64,000 nucleotides of DNA. It comes from Scilla litardierei. Taxonomy: Eukaryota; Streptophyta; Magnoliopsida; Asparagales; Asparagaceae. Position 1 is the stretch's first letter; the number at the start of each line of letters is the position of its first letter. The stretch is from NCBI GenBank assembly GCA_030789695.1, contig CM061133.1, positions 99,219,128 through 99,283,127 of the forward strand, read 5' to 3'. The position numbers and the translations under genes are program-made. Under the pieces are notes generated by a model. The model had not been told where the DNA came from, did not search any database, and saw only the letters and a list, made by a program, of their open reading frames with translations. Positions 11,301 through 19,944 of this stretch are shown here, one piece after another.

Positions 11301-11529
11301 CTGCGGGAATCACCACGGGGGCAAGATAGTCGCGCAGAAGATCTTGAGGCAGGGATACTACTGGCCGACCCTGACCCGAGATGCCACAAGCTACGTCCAG
11401 AGATGCCAAGAATGCCAGAGGTATGCCCACCACATCTCGACTCCTCCATCAGAGCTCATCCCTATCGTGAGCCCCATCCCCTTTGCGAAATGGGGGCTCG
11501 ACATCCTCGGACCGTTCAAACCAGGATGA
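8344..11529 (+). pseudogene. TAT pol, part 1: protease, RT, RNase H, archaeal-like RNase H, start of integrase
   Basis: One open frame; the first ATG is at 8344 (it is also open upstream through the primer site). After a short basic leader there is an aspartic protease (LLVDTGSSCDVLF, about 8580-8620). RT follows with VDFSDLNKACPKDSYPLPR (9400-9460) and YVDDM (about 9690). The gypsy RNase H is at about 10080-10500. A second RNase H (WIVHVDGSATQSGGGAGIAI to ENARADALSKL) lies at about 10615-10985. The integrase zinc finger (GNHHGGK, CQECQR) is at 11305-11425. TGA at 11527-11529 interrupts the integrase just after LDILGPF. The leader is like that of the gag in element 2, but the gag body is missing, so the break joins the gag start to pol. 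Confidence 0.93.
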
Positions 11530-12281
11530 GGGCAGCGGAAACACCTGATCGTGGCAGTGGACTACTTCACCAAGTGGATCGAGGCCGAGCCGTTGGCAAC
11601 CATCACGTGGAAGAAAGCGAAAAGCTTCGTGTGGAATTCCATCATCTCCCGATTCGGAGTACCACGGGCCATCGTCACAGACAATGGGAAGCAGTTCGAC
11701 TCAGCAGGGTTTAAAGATTTTTGCGAGGAATGGGGAATCAAGCTCCTCTTCACCTCGGTAGCACACCCCCAGACCAACGGGATGGCAGAAGCGGCCAACA
11801 AGTGCATCATAGAGCCCCTCCGAAAGAAGGTGAAGGACGCCGAAGGGAACTGGCCGGAAGAGCTCCCCGGGATACTCTGGTCATACCGGACGACCCACAA
11901 GGAGGCTACAGGCGAGACCCCCTTCATGCTCACCTACGGGGCCGAGGCGGTGGTACCGGTCGAATTAGGTGAAGAATCCCTGCGCCTCAAGTACTTTGAC
12001 GAAGACCGGAACTCGCAGGGCCTAAGGCTCAGCCTGGAGCTCCTCGACGAACGACGGGAGCAGTCACTGGCCACCATCATCCGCCAAAAGCAGAAGGTGG
12101 CCCAATACTACAACGCTCGGGTGCGGGGGAGAAGCTTCCACCTGGGGGACCTGGTCCTCCGGAAAGCGGGCTTCACCACTGATACCGCTCGCAAAGGGAA
12201 GCTCGCGGCTAGATGGGAGGGACCCTACCAAGTCGTCGAGGTCCTCGGACCCGCAGCCTACCGACTAGCCGGCATGGAAGG
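11530..12281 (+). pseudogene. TAT pol, part 2: integrase core, interrupted by element 2
   Basis: Same frame as the upstream part, open from directly after the TGA at 11527. It shows VAVDYFTKWIEAEPLA, then VTDNGKQFDS (second catalytic Asp region, about 11675) and the Glu region at GMAEAANKCI (about 11780), with the C-terminal domain at about 12100-12270. Element 2 interrupts it in the final 20 or so codons. The frame resumes at 19782 and ends at 19836. It would insert new cDNA into the genome in the nucleus. Confidence 0.92.
12277..12281. repeat. Target-site duplication of element 2, left copy (GAAGG)
   Basis: GAAGG at 12277-12281 is repeated at 19777-19781 on the far side of element 2. The integrase reading frame continues after the second copy, which shows that 12282-19776 is a clean insertion. 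Confidence 0.93.
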
Positions 12282-13243
12282 TGTTTCGGAGTGTTTTCTC
12301 ACTACAATGCGTTGACCGTGGAGAACCCGGTCAACGTGGTCAAGGGACCCGCTTTGGGTCCCTCGGGGGCTTCGAATCGGTGCAGAAGGGGCGAGGGGAA
12401 GCCTCGGCCCTGGTGGAGACGCTCGGCCTCGGACAGACGCGCTCGGCCTCAGCTGGAAGGGGGACGAGGGGTAGCCTCGGTCGCCCGGGTAGATGCACGG
12501 CCGTCTGATGGCGAGGGTGAGTCTCAGACCCGATTAGGACGCTCGGCCTCGGTAGGGCGTGCTCGGCCAAGGAAGGCTGAGGGTGAGGGGAAGCCTCACC
12601 GTCCGGTTGATCGAGTGGTCAGAGAGGGGCGAGGGGTAGCCTCGGCCCGTTGGTCTGTTGTTCACCTGCGTAGACGAGAACGCTCGTCAGGGGGCCGGAC
12701 CTTGGTTCCGGCCAAATCCCATCCGATGCCTAAGTCAGATAGAGATCTGAGAAAGGAGGCCCGGCGGAGACGGTCCGACTTGTGAGGAGATCGTGACGGC
12801 GTCTCTCGGCGCGAGCGGGGGAGGAAGGAGATGAATTGGGAGAACGAGGTCGTTGATGGAGTACCTTAGGTTTTGTTACCTCAGATGCGGTCCCTTTCTT
12901 CGTCGTCTTCCTGGCCCTTTTGTAGAGCCCCGGCGTGATCGCCTCTGACCCACGTCCCACGTCCGCCATTGATCGTGCCCCATCAGTCCCCCCTTGCCGC
13001 CGCTCTCTCCGCCCTGCCAGCACCTCCCCATTATCGCTCTTTAGTGGTCGCGCGTCCGGGGGAGTGGTTTTCGCAGGAGTGGGCGAGCGACCAACGGGTT
13101 ATTGGGGCCGGGTCGGATCGGCGTTCGAGAAGGTCCCTTGTGGGGCCTTTGTCGAATGGGCTTTGAGGACGCAGATGGGCTTTTGACCAGCAGTCGGGCT
13201 CCTGGGCTCGTGCTTTACGGGTCTCGGCCAAATAGGCGTAACA
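12282..13243 (-). repeat. 3' LTR of element 2
   Basis: Reverse complement of the 962-bp family LTR; on minus it runs TGTTACGCC (at 13243) to GAAACA (at 12282). It shares several single-base variants with the 18815-19776 copy, as expected for one element's pair, for example AATAACCC where element 1 has AATAGCCC. At about 13014-13018, however, it carries the variant seen in its left neighbour at 7552-7556. Confidence 0.93.
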
Positions 13244-13860
13244 ATTGCCCCCATCGGTCGGGTTGATCGGCCTTGGCCGGTTCGGCTCGGCCGATGTGAC
13301 CACTGCCAATTGTGACGAGCTCGCCAGTCGATGCCGACTCATTTATTAGTCGTCATCATGAGTTGGCCCGTTCGATGTTTTTAAGGCGCGAGTTCCGAAG
13401 CGCCGTCGGCCTTCAGATGCTGCCACGTGTAGCGGCAAGCTTATCCCCGCCGCTCGCGTAGTCGCCTTAAATTCGAGAAGCCGAAGGGTTTGTGAGCCGC
13501 CATTGGTGGGGTCGATCAGCCTCGGCTCGCTTGGATCACCCGTTATGTCTCCTGGGATTCCGAGCGGCGCTTCAATCGAGGCGAGGCCATAAATGCAGGT
13601 CATGATGAGGCGGATCAATTGGTCTTCAACTGGCGCCAATTTCGGAACGCCGCCGACTCTTCGAGCCTCGCCACGCATTCTTGTCAGGCGCTTCAAATTC
13701 TCCCCTGGCGTATAAGATCCCCAGTTGTGTTGATCTCCACTTCTTCTTCGCTCCTCCCGGTATTCAGAGCCTTCAGCAACCCGGAGTTTCCCGTCGCCTT
13801 CGCTTCTTTGTCCTCTCCAAAATAGTCGAGAATAGGTAATTCCTCTCTTGCTTTCATCCT
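13244..13860 (-). other. Polypurine tract and 3' non-coding region of element 2; antisense promoter region
   Basis: On minus a purine-rich GATGGGGGCAAT directly precedes the LTR. The first 200 bp or so match the region before 22401 in element 1 almost base for base, and similarity then drops toward the aORF. On plus, TATAAGATCC at 13711 lies about 150 nt before the aORF ATG and is a plausible TATA box for antisense transcription. Confidence 0.65.
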
Positions 13861-15906
13861 ATGGCTGCTCTTAGGATAGGCGGTTCTGGCCGGAGGACGA
13901 GGGGTCCTCCGGAGTCCGGACGGGGCGAACCCCGGCTAGGGGAGTCTGGTTCCCCCGCCGGGAGTCGTTCTCTTCAAGATAAGGGGAAGGGGAAACTTTT
14001 TCCAGACTACGCCCGTGATGACGTGGCGTTGGCTGCCGTACGGCTTAATGTGCCCCCGGTTGTCCTCCGCACGCCGTCGAGGACCCCTCCTTCGGTGGCC
14101 GCGGAGATCCGGGAAAGATATCTCTGCTTCCCATACGAAGTTCGGGTTCCATTCGTCGACGAGCGGATTTGCCTCCCGGGGAGCAATGAGGTCGGCGTCT
14201 ACGTCGAGATGTTCCGCCTGGGTCTTCGCTTCCCGCTCCATCCCTTCTTCATCCAGGTCATGGAACATTTCACAGTGTCCCTGTGTCAGTTCACCCCATG
14301 TTCGATCGCGGTATTGACGGGTTTCGTAACGCTCTGCTGTACCCGTGGTCTGGAGCCGACTCTCCCCCTTCTCTTCTACTTTTACCAGGCCCAGACGGTC
14401 GGTCCGGGGTCATGGCTGCTACTCCGAGCTCGTTCGAGGAGGGAATGCCTGATCGGGTTACCCCGCTGGTCAGGGGATTGGAACTTGGATTATGTCTTCG
14501 TGGTCTTCTTGGGCGAGGCCCAGATTCTGACAAGCTGGGGCAGTTCTGTCCATTCTCGCCCGTCGTTAGTTCTCTCAGACGCCGACCAGGCAGCCGCTGC
14601 GCTTCTGTTGGCTCTTCCTTTGGAAACGAAGTCCATTTGGTCTTTGCTGGACGACCTACTCCTGAAGGCCGTCTTGTGGTCTCCGGGTAGGTCGCTTTTT
14701 CATCCCCGGATCGCCCTATGACTCATCCTGATTTCGGTCTCCTTTGCAGGGATGGCTGGCCGCGAATTCGTCCGTGACGTTGACGAGCTGATCCGTCGTG
14801 GAGCCGCTCGGAGCCGAGGTAGTACCTCTGGAAGGGTGCCTCGGAGGACCGTTGAGGAGGAGGTGCGCCGAGCCGAGCCTGCCGTGGGTAAGGTGGTGGC
14901 CGCGCCTCCCGCCTCTTCTTCTGGCGATCCCCTTCCGGGGGGTGAGGATGGTGCGATGCGGAAGCGTTCTCCTCCGGCGCCTTCGGAGCTCCACGGTGGA
15001 AAGAAGAGGAAGGAGGACGTGGATCCCTCCGGCCCGGCAGGTTCCGCGCTTCCCGTGGTGACCGCCGGGGATCCTTCGATAGCTCTACCAGCCACCCCCC
15101 TCGCAGCGTCTTCGCCCGTATCACCAGGGGTCGGGGCCTTGTTGGCGAGCGACTTGGCTTCGATTGTCGTCCCTGGGAGTTCAATGTTTGCTGACCGAGC
15201 AGTGGCCCAGCAGGTTGCCGAGGTCTCCGTCCCTCCCCGGGACCGCAGCCTCCTCAAGAAGATCCCGGCCGACAAGATGTCGGATTCCTTGGTCTGGATC
15301 CTCCAACAGGTTCGGTTATCTTGCTATCCTCTCTTTCTCTTTATCCTCTTCTTAGCCCATGTCTCGTCTTTTCAGGGTTCAGCGCTCGCTGTGGAGTTGC
15401 AGTGTCGAGCCGTCCGCTTGAGGGAGATGGAGGAGTCTTCCATGAGGGCCCAGGAGCGGGCCGGGGCGGCCGAGGTGGCCATGATGGAGGCCCAGATGGA
15501 GTCTCGGCGCCTCGCCCTCCGTGTGGCTGCGTTGGAGGGGCAAGTGGGGGACCTTGAGGGAAAGCTAGGGGATGCTCATCAGTCAGCTGAGGAAGCGGCG
15601 GAATCGTTCCGTCTGGAGAGGGAGGAGCTTCAGAGGGAGCTGTCGGACCGGCGTCAGGTAATGCGGCTGGCGGAGGAGGTCGAGAAGGGCGTCGTCGAGA
15701 CCCTGGGGAAGGAGATCTTCGAGGTTCTCAGGGGGGCCTTCGGTAAGTATATAGACATCATCGCCCCCCGGATCGTCGAAGTCGTCCAGTCTTCCTTCCG
15801 GGAATGTGCAGAACGTGTCCGGCAAGCCCCTCCGCCAGTCGAGTCCCCTCGCTCCGAGCAGGGCGAAGTGCCCGAGGATGTGTCCTCCCGAGCTCGGGCT
15901 CCTTAA
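13861..15906 (+). CDS. Antisense spliced ORF (aORF) of element 2, 'putative gypsy type transposon' family
   Basis: Starts at ATG 13861. Exons fit 13861-14686, 14750-15309 and 15376-15906; both introns are GT-AG and phase-compatible, and the second (66 nt) is also an open frame. The first exon carries the conserved plant block PFVDERICLPGSNEVGVY...LGLRFPLHPFF, typical of the Transposase_28 / 'putative gypsy type transposon' family. The last exon is a long heptad-like coiled coil (about 15400-15700). Such ORFs are known to lie antisense between pol and the 3' LTR of TAT-clade elements; their function is unknown. The homologue at 19945-22088 has introns in comparable places but a strongly diverged sequence. 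Confidence 0.8.
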
Positions 15907-16269
15907 GCAGTCCCTCCCAGCCTTATCCTCAAATTTTTAAGCATCCGCTTTGCTTTGGGCCAGCCTACTTGAAATGGATCCCCGGCCCCCGCCCTCTCCT
16001 TCAGCCCCGCGGCCAACAATTGCTGGTTGCATGGCCGTCAGCTTGGGTCACCTACTCTGGGTCTTTTGTTAACCAATTTTGTTTTGTCGGTGTCGATCTG
16101 AACTCTGTCATTTATCGCGAGTAGACTGTTTGTAGGGTGTTCCCTTCGCCTTGATCCCCTGTAAATAAGACGCATTTTTGTACTCGGGTTAACTATTATA
16201 AATGAAATCGACTTACTTGGAATTTTTGTGTACTCGGCGTTGTTGCCTTGTTCTTGGCTTGGGAATGGA
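15907..16269 (+). other. Presumed 3' untranslated region of the aORF
   Basis: No ORF with known domains. T-rich DNA with TATAAATGAAAT near 16196, comparable to the end region after the aORF at 60444. It may serve as the antisense transcript's end. Confidence 0.4.
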
Positions 16270-16900
16270 CGAAACTGGCGTTGGCTGGGGGTATTATCCC
16301 CAGACTTAGGGGCGCAGGAGTCGGTCAGCGAGGGCGAAGCTTCTCGACTTAGGACCGGTTGGCGTCCGTGCCTCCTGGGGAAACTGCCCCCCAGACTTAT
16401 GAGCGCTGGAGTCGGTCGGCGAGGGCAAAGCTCCTCGGCTTAGGACCGGTTGGCGTCCGTGCCTGCTGGGGGAATTGCCCCCAGTCTTATGAGCGCTGGA
16501 GTCGGTCGGCGAGGGCAAAGCTCCTCGGCTTAGGACCAGTCGGCGGCGTGCCTGCTGGGGGAGTCGCCCCCAGACTTATGAGCTCTGGACTCGGTCGGCG
16601 AGGGCCAAGCCCTTCGGCTTAGGACCGGTCGGCGTCCGTGCCTGCCGGGGGAATCGCCCCCAGACTTATAGGCACTGGAGTCGGTCGGCGAGGGCAAAGC
16701 TCCTCGGCTTAGGACCGGTCGGCACCCGTGCTTTGCCGGGGGAGTCGCCCCCAGACTTATGTGCACTGGGGTCGGTCGGCAAGGGCCAAGCTCCTCGGCT
16801 TAGGACCGGTCGGCGTCCACGTCTGCTGGGGGAATTGCTCCCAGACTTATGAGTGCCGGAGATAGTTGGTGAGGGCAAAGCTCCTCTTCCTCCTCCAGTG
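16270..16900. repeat. About 90-bp tandem repeat array, about 7 copies
   Basis: A unit of about 88-91 bp recurs, with the landmarks GTCGGTCGGCGAGGGCAAAG, CTCCTCGGCTTAGGACCGGT, CTGCTGGGGGAATTGCCCCCAG and CTTATGAGCGCTGGA. The CTGGGGG...CCCCCAG part is an inverted repeat in every unit. Copies differ by a few substitutions each; the last is the most decayed. Short arrays between coding genes and the 3' end are common in TAT elements. The overlapping short ORFs are repeat sequence. Confidence 0.85.
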
Positions 16901-17121
16901 AGGCGGCGGTCCCCGGCCTTTTGCGTTACTGGCGACATGTCAACTCCGTCGGAATTTTAAATAAAGACAATAAAAAGAAGGCGTTTGTACTCTCATGGGT
17001 CCAGTTGGACCGGTACATTTGGAGGAAACGGAAAAGGGGAAATGAAGCCAAACAGAGGGATGTAAAACTAGATATCTCCCTCATACTTAGGCCGCCCCCC
17101 GGGGGGAAGGATGTTGCCTGC
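16901..17121 (-). other. Non-coding junction where pol is missing
   Basis: Between the end of gag and the tandem repeats only about 220 bp remain, where roughly 3.5 kb of pol would be expected. It holds A-rich DNA and the palindromic GCCCCCCGGGGGG near 17092. No trace of protease or RT is visible. Confidence 0.6.
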
Positions 17122-18756
17122 TCACTCTATGATGCGGAGGGGGCCTTGGATGGTGTTGATCTTCTTCCCCTTGTCCGGCTGTGTGGAGGTCCCTTCTCCA
17201 TGGGCCGGCTCGTCGGCCTGATTCCTGGCGTGCCCTCGGCTCATCAGCTTCTCAATGTCCTTCTTCAAATGCCAGCAATCTTCCGTGTCGTGACCATCGT
17301 CCTTATGGTACTTACAGTACTTCTCCCTGTTCTTCCCGCCTCTTTTAGCCTTCGGCGGGGGGCGATCAGCTCGCTCTTCCTTCTGTACTTGGGCGAGAAT
17401 GGCGTCTGGGGTGGTGTCCCTCGCGCTTTCTCCCCGTTGCCTGTTCCTTTGTCTCTTTTCGGTCCGGTATCCTTCGGGGCTTGCTCGTCCGCCGTCGCCA
17501 CGCTTGGTCCCTCGAGCGGTTTTTCCTGCATCCTCGGCCAAGGCCTCCTCGGTCAGCATAAAGCGCTCGGCCCTTGCCATGATCCCGGGGAGGTCCTTTG
17601 GGGGGTCGTTGTGCAGGGACTTCTTGAGGCCCCTGTGGCGAAGCCCTTTCTTAAGAGCCGTCTGGACCACCAAGTCGGGTGGGTTGTTCACGTTTAGCCT
17701 TTCCGCATTGAAGCGGCGCATGAACTGTCGGAGTGGTTCGGCCGGGCCTTGTACTATGTTGAACAGATGTTCAGCACCAGGTTTGATCAGCCTCCCCGCC
17801 ATGAACTGTTTGCAGAACAACTGGGCGAGTTGTTCGAAGCTGTCGATGGAGCGGCCGGGCAGGCTGTGGTACCAGATCCTCGCCGCTCCCCTGAGAGTAG
17901 AATAGAAGCCCCGGCAAAGCAGGTCATTGTCAGCTCCCTGGAAGGCCATGTCCCCCTCGTAGTCCATCACGTGGTGCGCCGGGTCTCCTATTCCATCGTA
18001 CTTTCCCAGCACCGGGATCCGGAATCGGGAGGGGACCCGTGCGTCGGTTATTCTCCGTGACAAGGGGCATCGATCTCCGTGGATGCCTCCGGGGATGCGG
18101 TACTCGCCTGCCTCTGGATCGACCGGGGGTGGGGGTACCACCGGCGCCAGCGGGGCTGGCTCCGCAGCCTTCGCCACGCTGGGGGCCGGGCTGTCCCGAC
18201 GTTCCCGGCTCCTCCTGCGGGAGCTCCTGCTCCGTCGCGATCGGTCTCTCGAGTGGTGTCGTTCGCTTCTCCTGCGACGGGACGACCGTGATCGATGAGA
18301 CGAGGCCGTCCTTGATTCGCCGTCCGTCCCTTCGGTCTCTCTTCGGCTCCTTTCACGATTGGGTGAGGAGGCGCGTGACCTCGCCTGACGAGAGCCGGAC
18401 AGCGTGAACCGACGCTCCATGTTCGGTTTCCGGGTCCCGTGGTCGTCGACCACGGCGGACCGCAAGTGTCGGGGACCCCCCGCCCATCGATGGCTGTCGT
18501 CCAACGTGCCTCCGTTGGGTGGCGCAGGGTCGACGAGCTGCTGCACCGTTGCGACCAACGTCTGGAGGCTCGCGTTGGTCTCCTGAGGTAGGGCACGGAG
18601 CTGTCCCTGTGTGGCCAGTTCTGAGCCGCCGGCTTCTTCGGTGGATAGGGTGGGGTGGCCGCTGACGGGTGTGTCCTCGGGACTGCCGTTTGTTGTGCCA
18701 TTCCCCTCCTCTGGGATGGGGGGCATGCGCTTCCTCCCATTGCTGGCTCGTGCCAT
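17122..18756 (-). CDS. TAT gypsy gag polyprotein of element 2, intact
   Basis: One open frame of about 545 codons from ATG 18756; it is also open through the leader up to the primer site. A helical N-terminal part leads to an Arg/Ser-rich stretch at about residues 150-220 (SSHRSRSSRRRRSERHHS). The Retrotrans_gag domain lies at about 280-430 (GIGDPAHHVMDYEGDMAFQG, WYHSLPGRSIDSFEQLAQLF). Near the end is the TAT-type knuckle CKYHKDDGHDTEDC. Gag assembles the particle that packages the RNA. The frame ends by TGA soon after the knuckle, and no protease follows. This is the best kept coding region of the pair and could act for other copies. Confidence 0.9.
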   Translation of the reverse strand: MARASNGRKRMPPIPEEGNGTTNGSPEDTPVSGHPTLSTEEAGGSELATQGQLRALPQETNASLQTLVATVQQLVDPAPPNGGTLDDSHRWAGGPRHLRSAVVDDHGTRKPNMERRFTLSGSRQARSRASSPNRERSRRETEGTDGESRTASSHRSRSSRRRRSERHHSRDRSRRSRSSRRRSRERRDSPAPSVAKAAEPAPLAPVVPPPPVDPEAGEYRIPGGIHGDRCPLSRRITDARVPSRFRIPVLGKYDGIGDPAHHVMDYEGDMAFQGADNDLLCRGFYSTLRGAARIWYHSLPGRSIDSFEQLAQLFCKQFMAGRLIKPGAEHLFNIVQGPAEPLRQFMRRFNAERLNVNNPPDLVVQTALKKGLRHRGLKKSLHNDPPKDLPGIMARAERFMLTEEALAEDAGKTARGTKRGDGGRASPEGYRTEKRQRNRQRGESARDTTPDAILAQVQKEERADRPPPKAKRGGKNREKYCKYHKDDGHDTEDCWHLKKDIEKLMSRGHARNQADEPAHGEGTSTQPDKGKKINTIQGPLRIIE

Positions 18757-18792
18757 TGTTGGTGTGGTTTGCTTCTTCGTGGGACGGTTTCT

Positions 18793-18812
18793 CGTTCCCA
18801 CAGACGGCGCCA
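18793..18812 (-). promoter_or_regulatory. Primer binding site of element 2
   Basis: On minus TGGCGCCGTCTGTGGGAACG starts two bases after the LTR end, identical to the site in element 1. Downstream sequence of the two leaders stays recognisably similar for about 60 bp and then diverges. Confidence 0.85.
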
Positions 18813-18814
18813 GA

Positions 18815-19776
18815 TGTTTCGGAGTGTTTTCTCACTACAATGCGTTGACCGTGGAGAACCCGGTCAACGTGGTCAAGGGACCTGCTTTGGGTCCCTCGGG
18901 GGCTTCGAATCGGTGCAGAAGGGGCGAGGGGAAGCCTCGGCCCTGGTGGAGACGCTCGGCCTCGGACAGACGCGCTCGGCCTCGGCTGGAAGGGGGACGA
19001 GGGGTAGCCTCGGTCGCCCGGGTAGATGCACGGCCGTCTGATGGCGAGGGTGAGTCTCAGACCCGATTAGGACGCTCGGCCTCGGTAGGGTGTGCTCGGC
19101 CAAGGAAGGCTGAGGGTGAGGGGAAGCCTCACCGTCCGGTTGATCGAGTGGTCGGAGAGGGGCGAGGAGTAGCCTCGGCCCGTTGGTCTGTTGTTCACCT
19201 GCGTAGACGAGAACGCTCGTCAGGGGGCCGGACCTTGGTTCCGGCCAAATCCCCTCCGATGCCTAAGTCAGATAGAGATCTGAGAAAGGAGGCCCGGCGG
19301 AGACGGTCCGACTCGTGAGGAGATCGTGACGGCGTCTCTCGGCGCGAGCGGGGGAGGAAGGAGATGAATTGGGGGAACGAGGTCGTTGATGGAGTACCTT
19401 AGGTTTTGTTACCTCAGATGCGGTCCCTTTCTTCGTCGTCTTCCTGGCCCTTTTGTAGAGCCCCGGCGTGATCGCCTCTGACCCACGTCCCACGTCCGCC
19501 ATTGATCGTGCCCCATCAGTCCCCCCTTGCCGCCGCTCTCTCCGCCCAGACAGCACCTCCCCATTATCGCTCTTTAGTGGTCGCGCGTCCGGGGGTGTGG
19601 TTTTCGCAGGAGTGGGCGAGCGACCAATGGGTTATTGGGGCCGGGTCGGATCGGCGTTCGAGAAGGTCCCTTGTGGGGCCTTTGTCGAATGGGCTTTGAG
19701 GACGCAGATGGGCTTTTGACCAGCAGTCGGGCTCCTGGGCTCGTGCTTTACGGGTCTCGGCCAAATAGGCGTAACA
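18815..19776 (-). repeat. 5' LTR of element 2
   Basis: 962-bp family LTR in reverse. It has private variants (for example a T in GGGGGTGTGG near 19596 and CCAATGGG near 19627). At about 19547-19552 it carries the GTCTGG version, shared with the neighbouring LTR at 22401 and not with its own partner. Confidence 0.93.
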
Positions 19777-19781
19777 GAAGG
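19777..19781. repeat. Target-site duplication of element 2, right copy (GAAGG)
   Basis: Second copy of the GAAGG found at 12277-12281, directly after the TGTTACGCC end of element 2. Confidence 0.93.
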
Positions 19782-19836
19782 GAGAGTTCTCACTCACACT
19801 TGGAATGCGGAACATTTACGCAAGTATTTTCAATAG
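19782..19836 (+). pseudogene. Tail of element 1 integrase after the nested insertion
   Basis: The frame interrupted at 12281 resumes here in the correct phase. It reads the usual end of TAT integrases (WNAEHLRKYF) and stops at TAG 19834-19836. This confirms that elements 1 and 2 are separate insertions and that the gap is exactly one element plus one target duplication. From here to 19944 the DNA is A/T-rich spacer. Confidence 0.9.
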
Positions 19837-19944
19837 ATGTATCACTTCATATGAAATAAATTTGTTTTAAATTCATTCCTTTCCAGATGGAGCAAAAAGG
19901 TGTACAGAGGGATACACGAAGAGGTCGAGGGGCATTCCCCTCCC

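Larger units (their letters stand above)
12282..19776 (-). mobile_element. Element 2: gag-only TAT element of the same LTR family, nested in element 1
   Basis: On the minus strand: 5' LTR 19776-18815, primer site, gag 18756-17122, short non-coding DNA, a 90-bp tandem repeat array, an antisense spliced ORF (13861-15906, +), polypurine tract, 3' LTR 13243-12282. Protease, RT, RNase H and integrase are absent, so it is non-autonomous. Both LTRs are 962 bp and nearly identical to those of element 1. About 7.5 kb, flanked by GAAGG. Movement would need pol supplied from elsewhere. Confidence 0.93.

Noticed and set aside
16228..16938. ORFs with the repeated 'ALADRLLRP' or 'SGGDSP' type text
   Set aside because: Produced by the 90-bp tandem repeat read in several frames.
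17265..18407. Long + strand ORFs opposite gag
   Set aside because: They are shadows in a GC-rich open gag; only the minus frame has gag and knuckle motifs.
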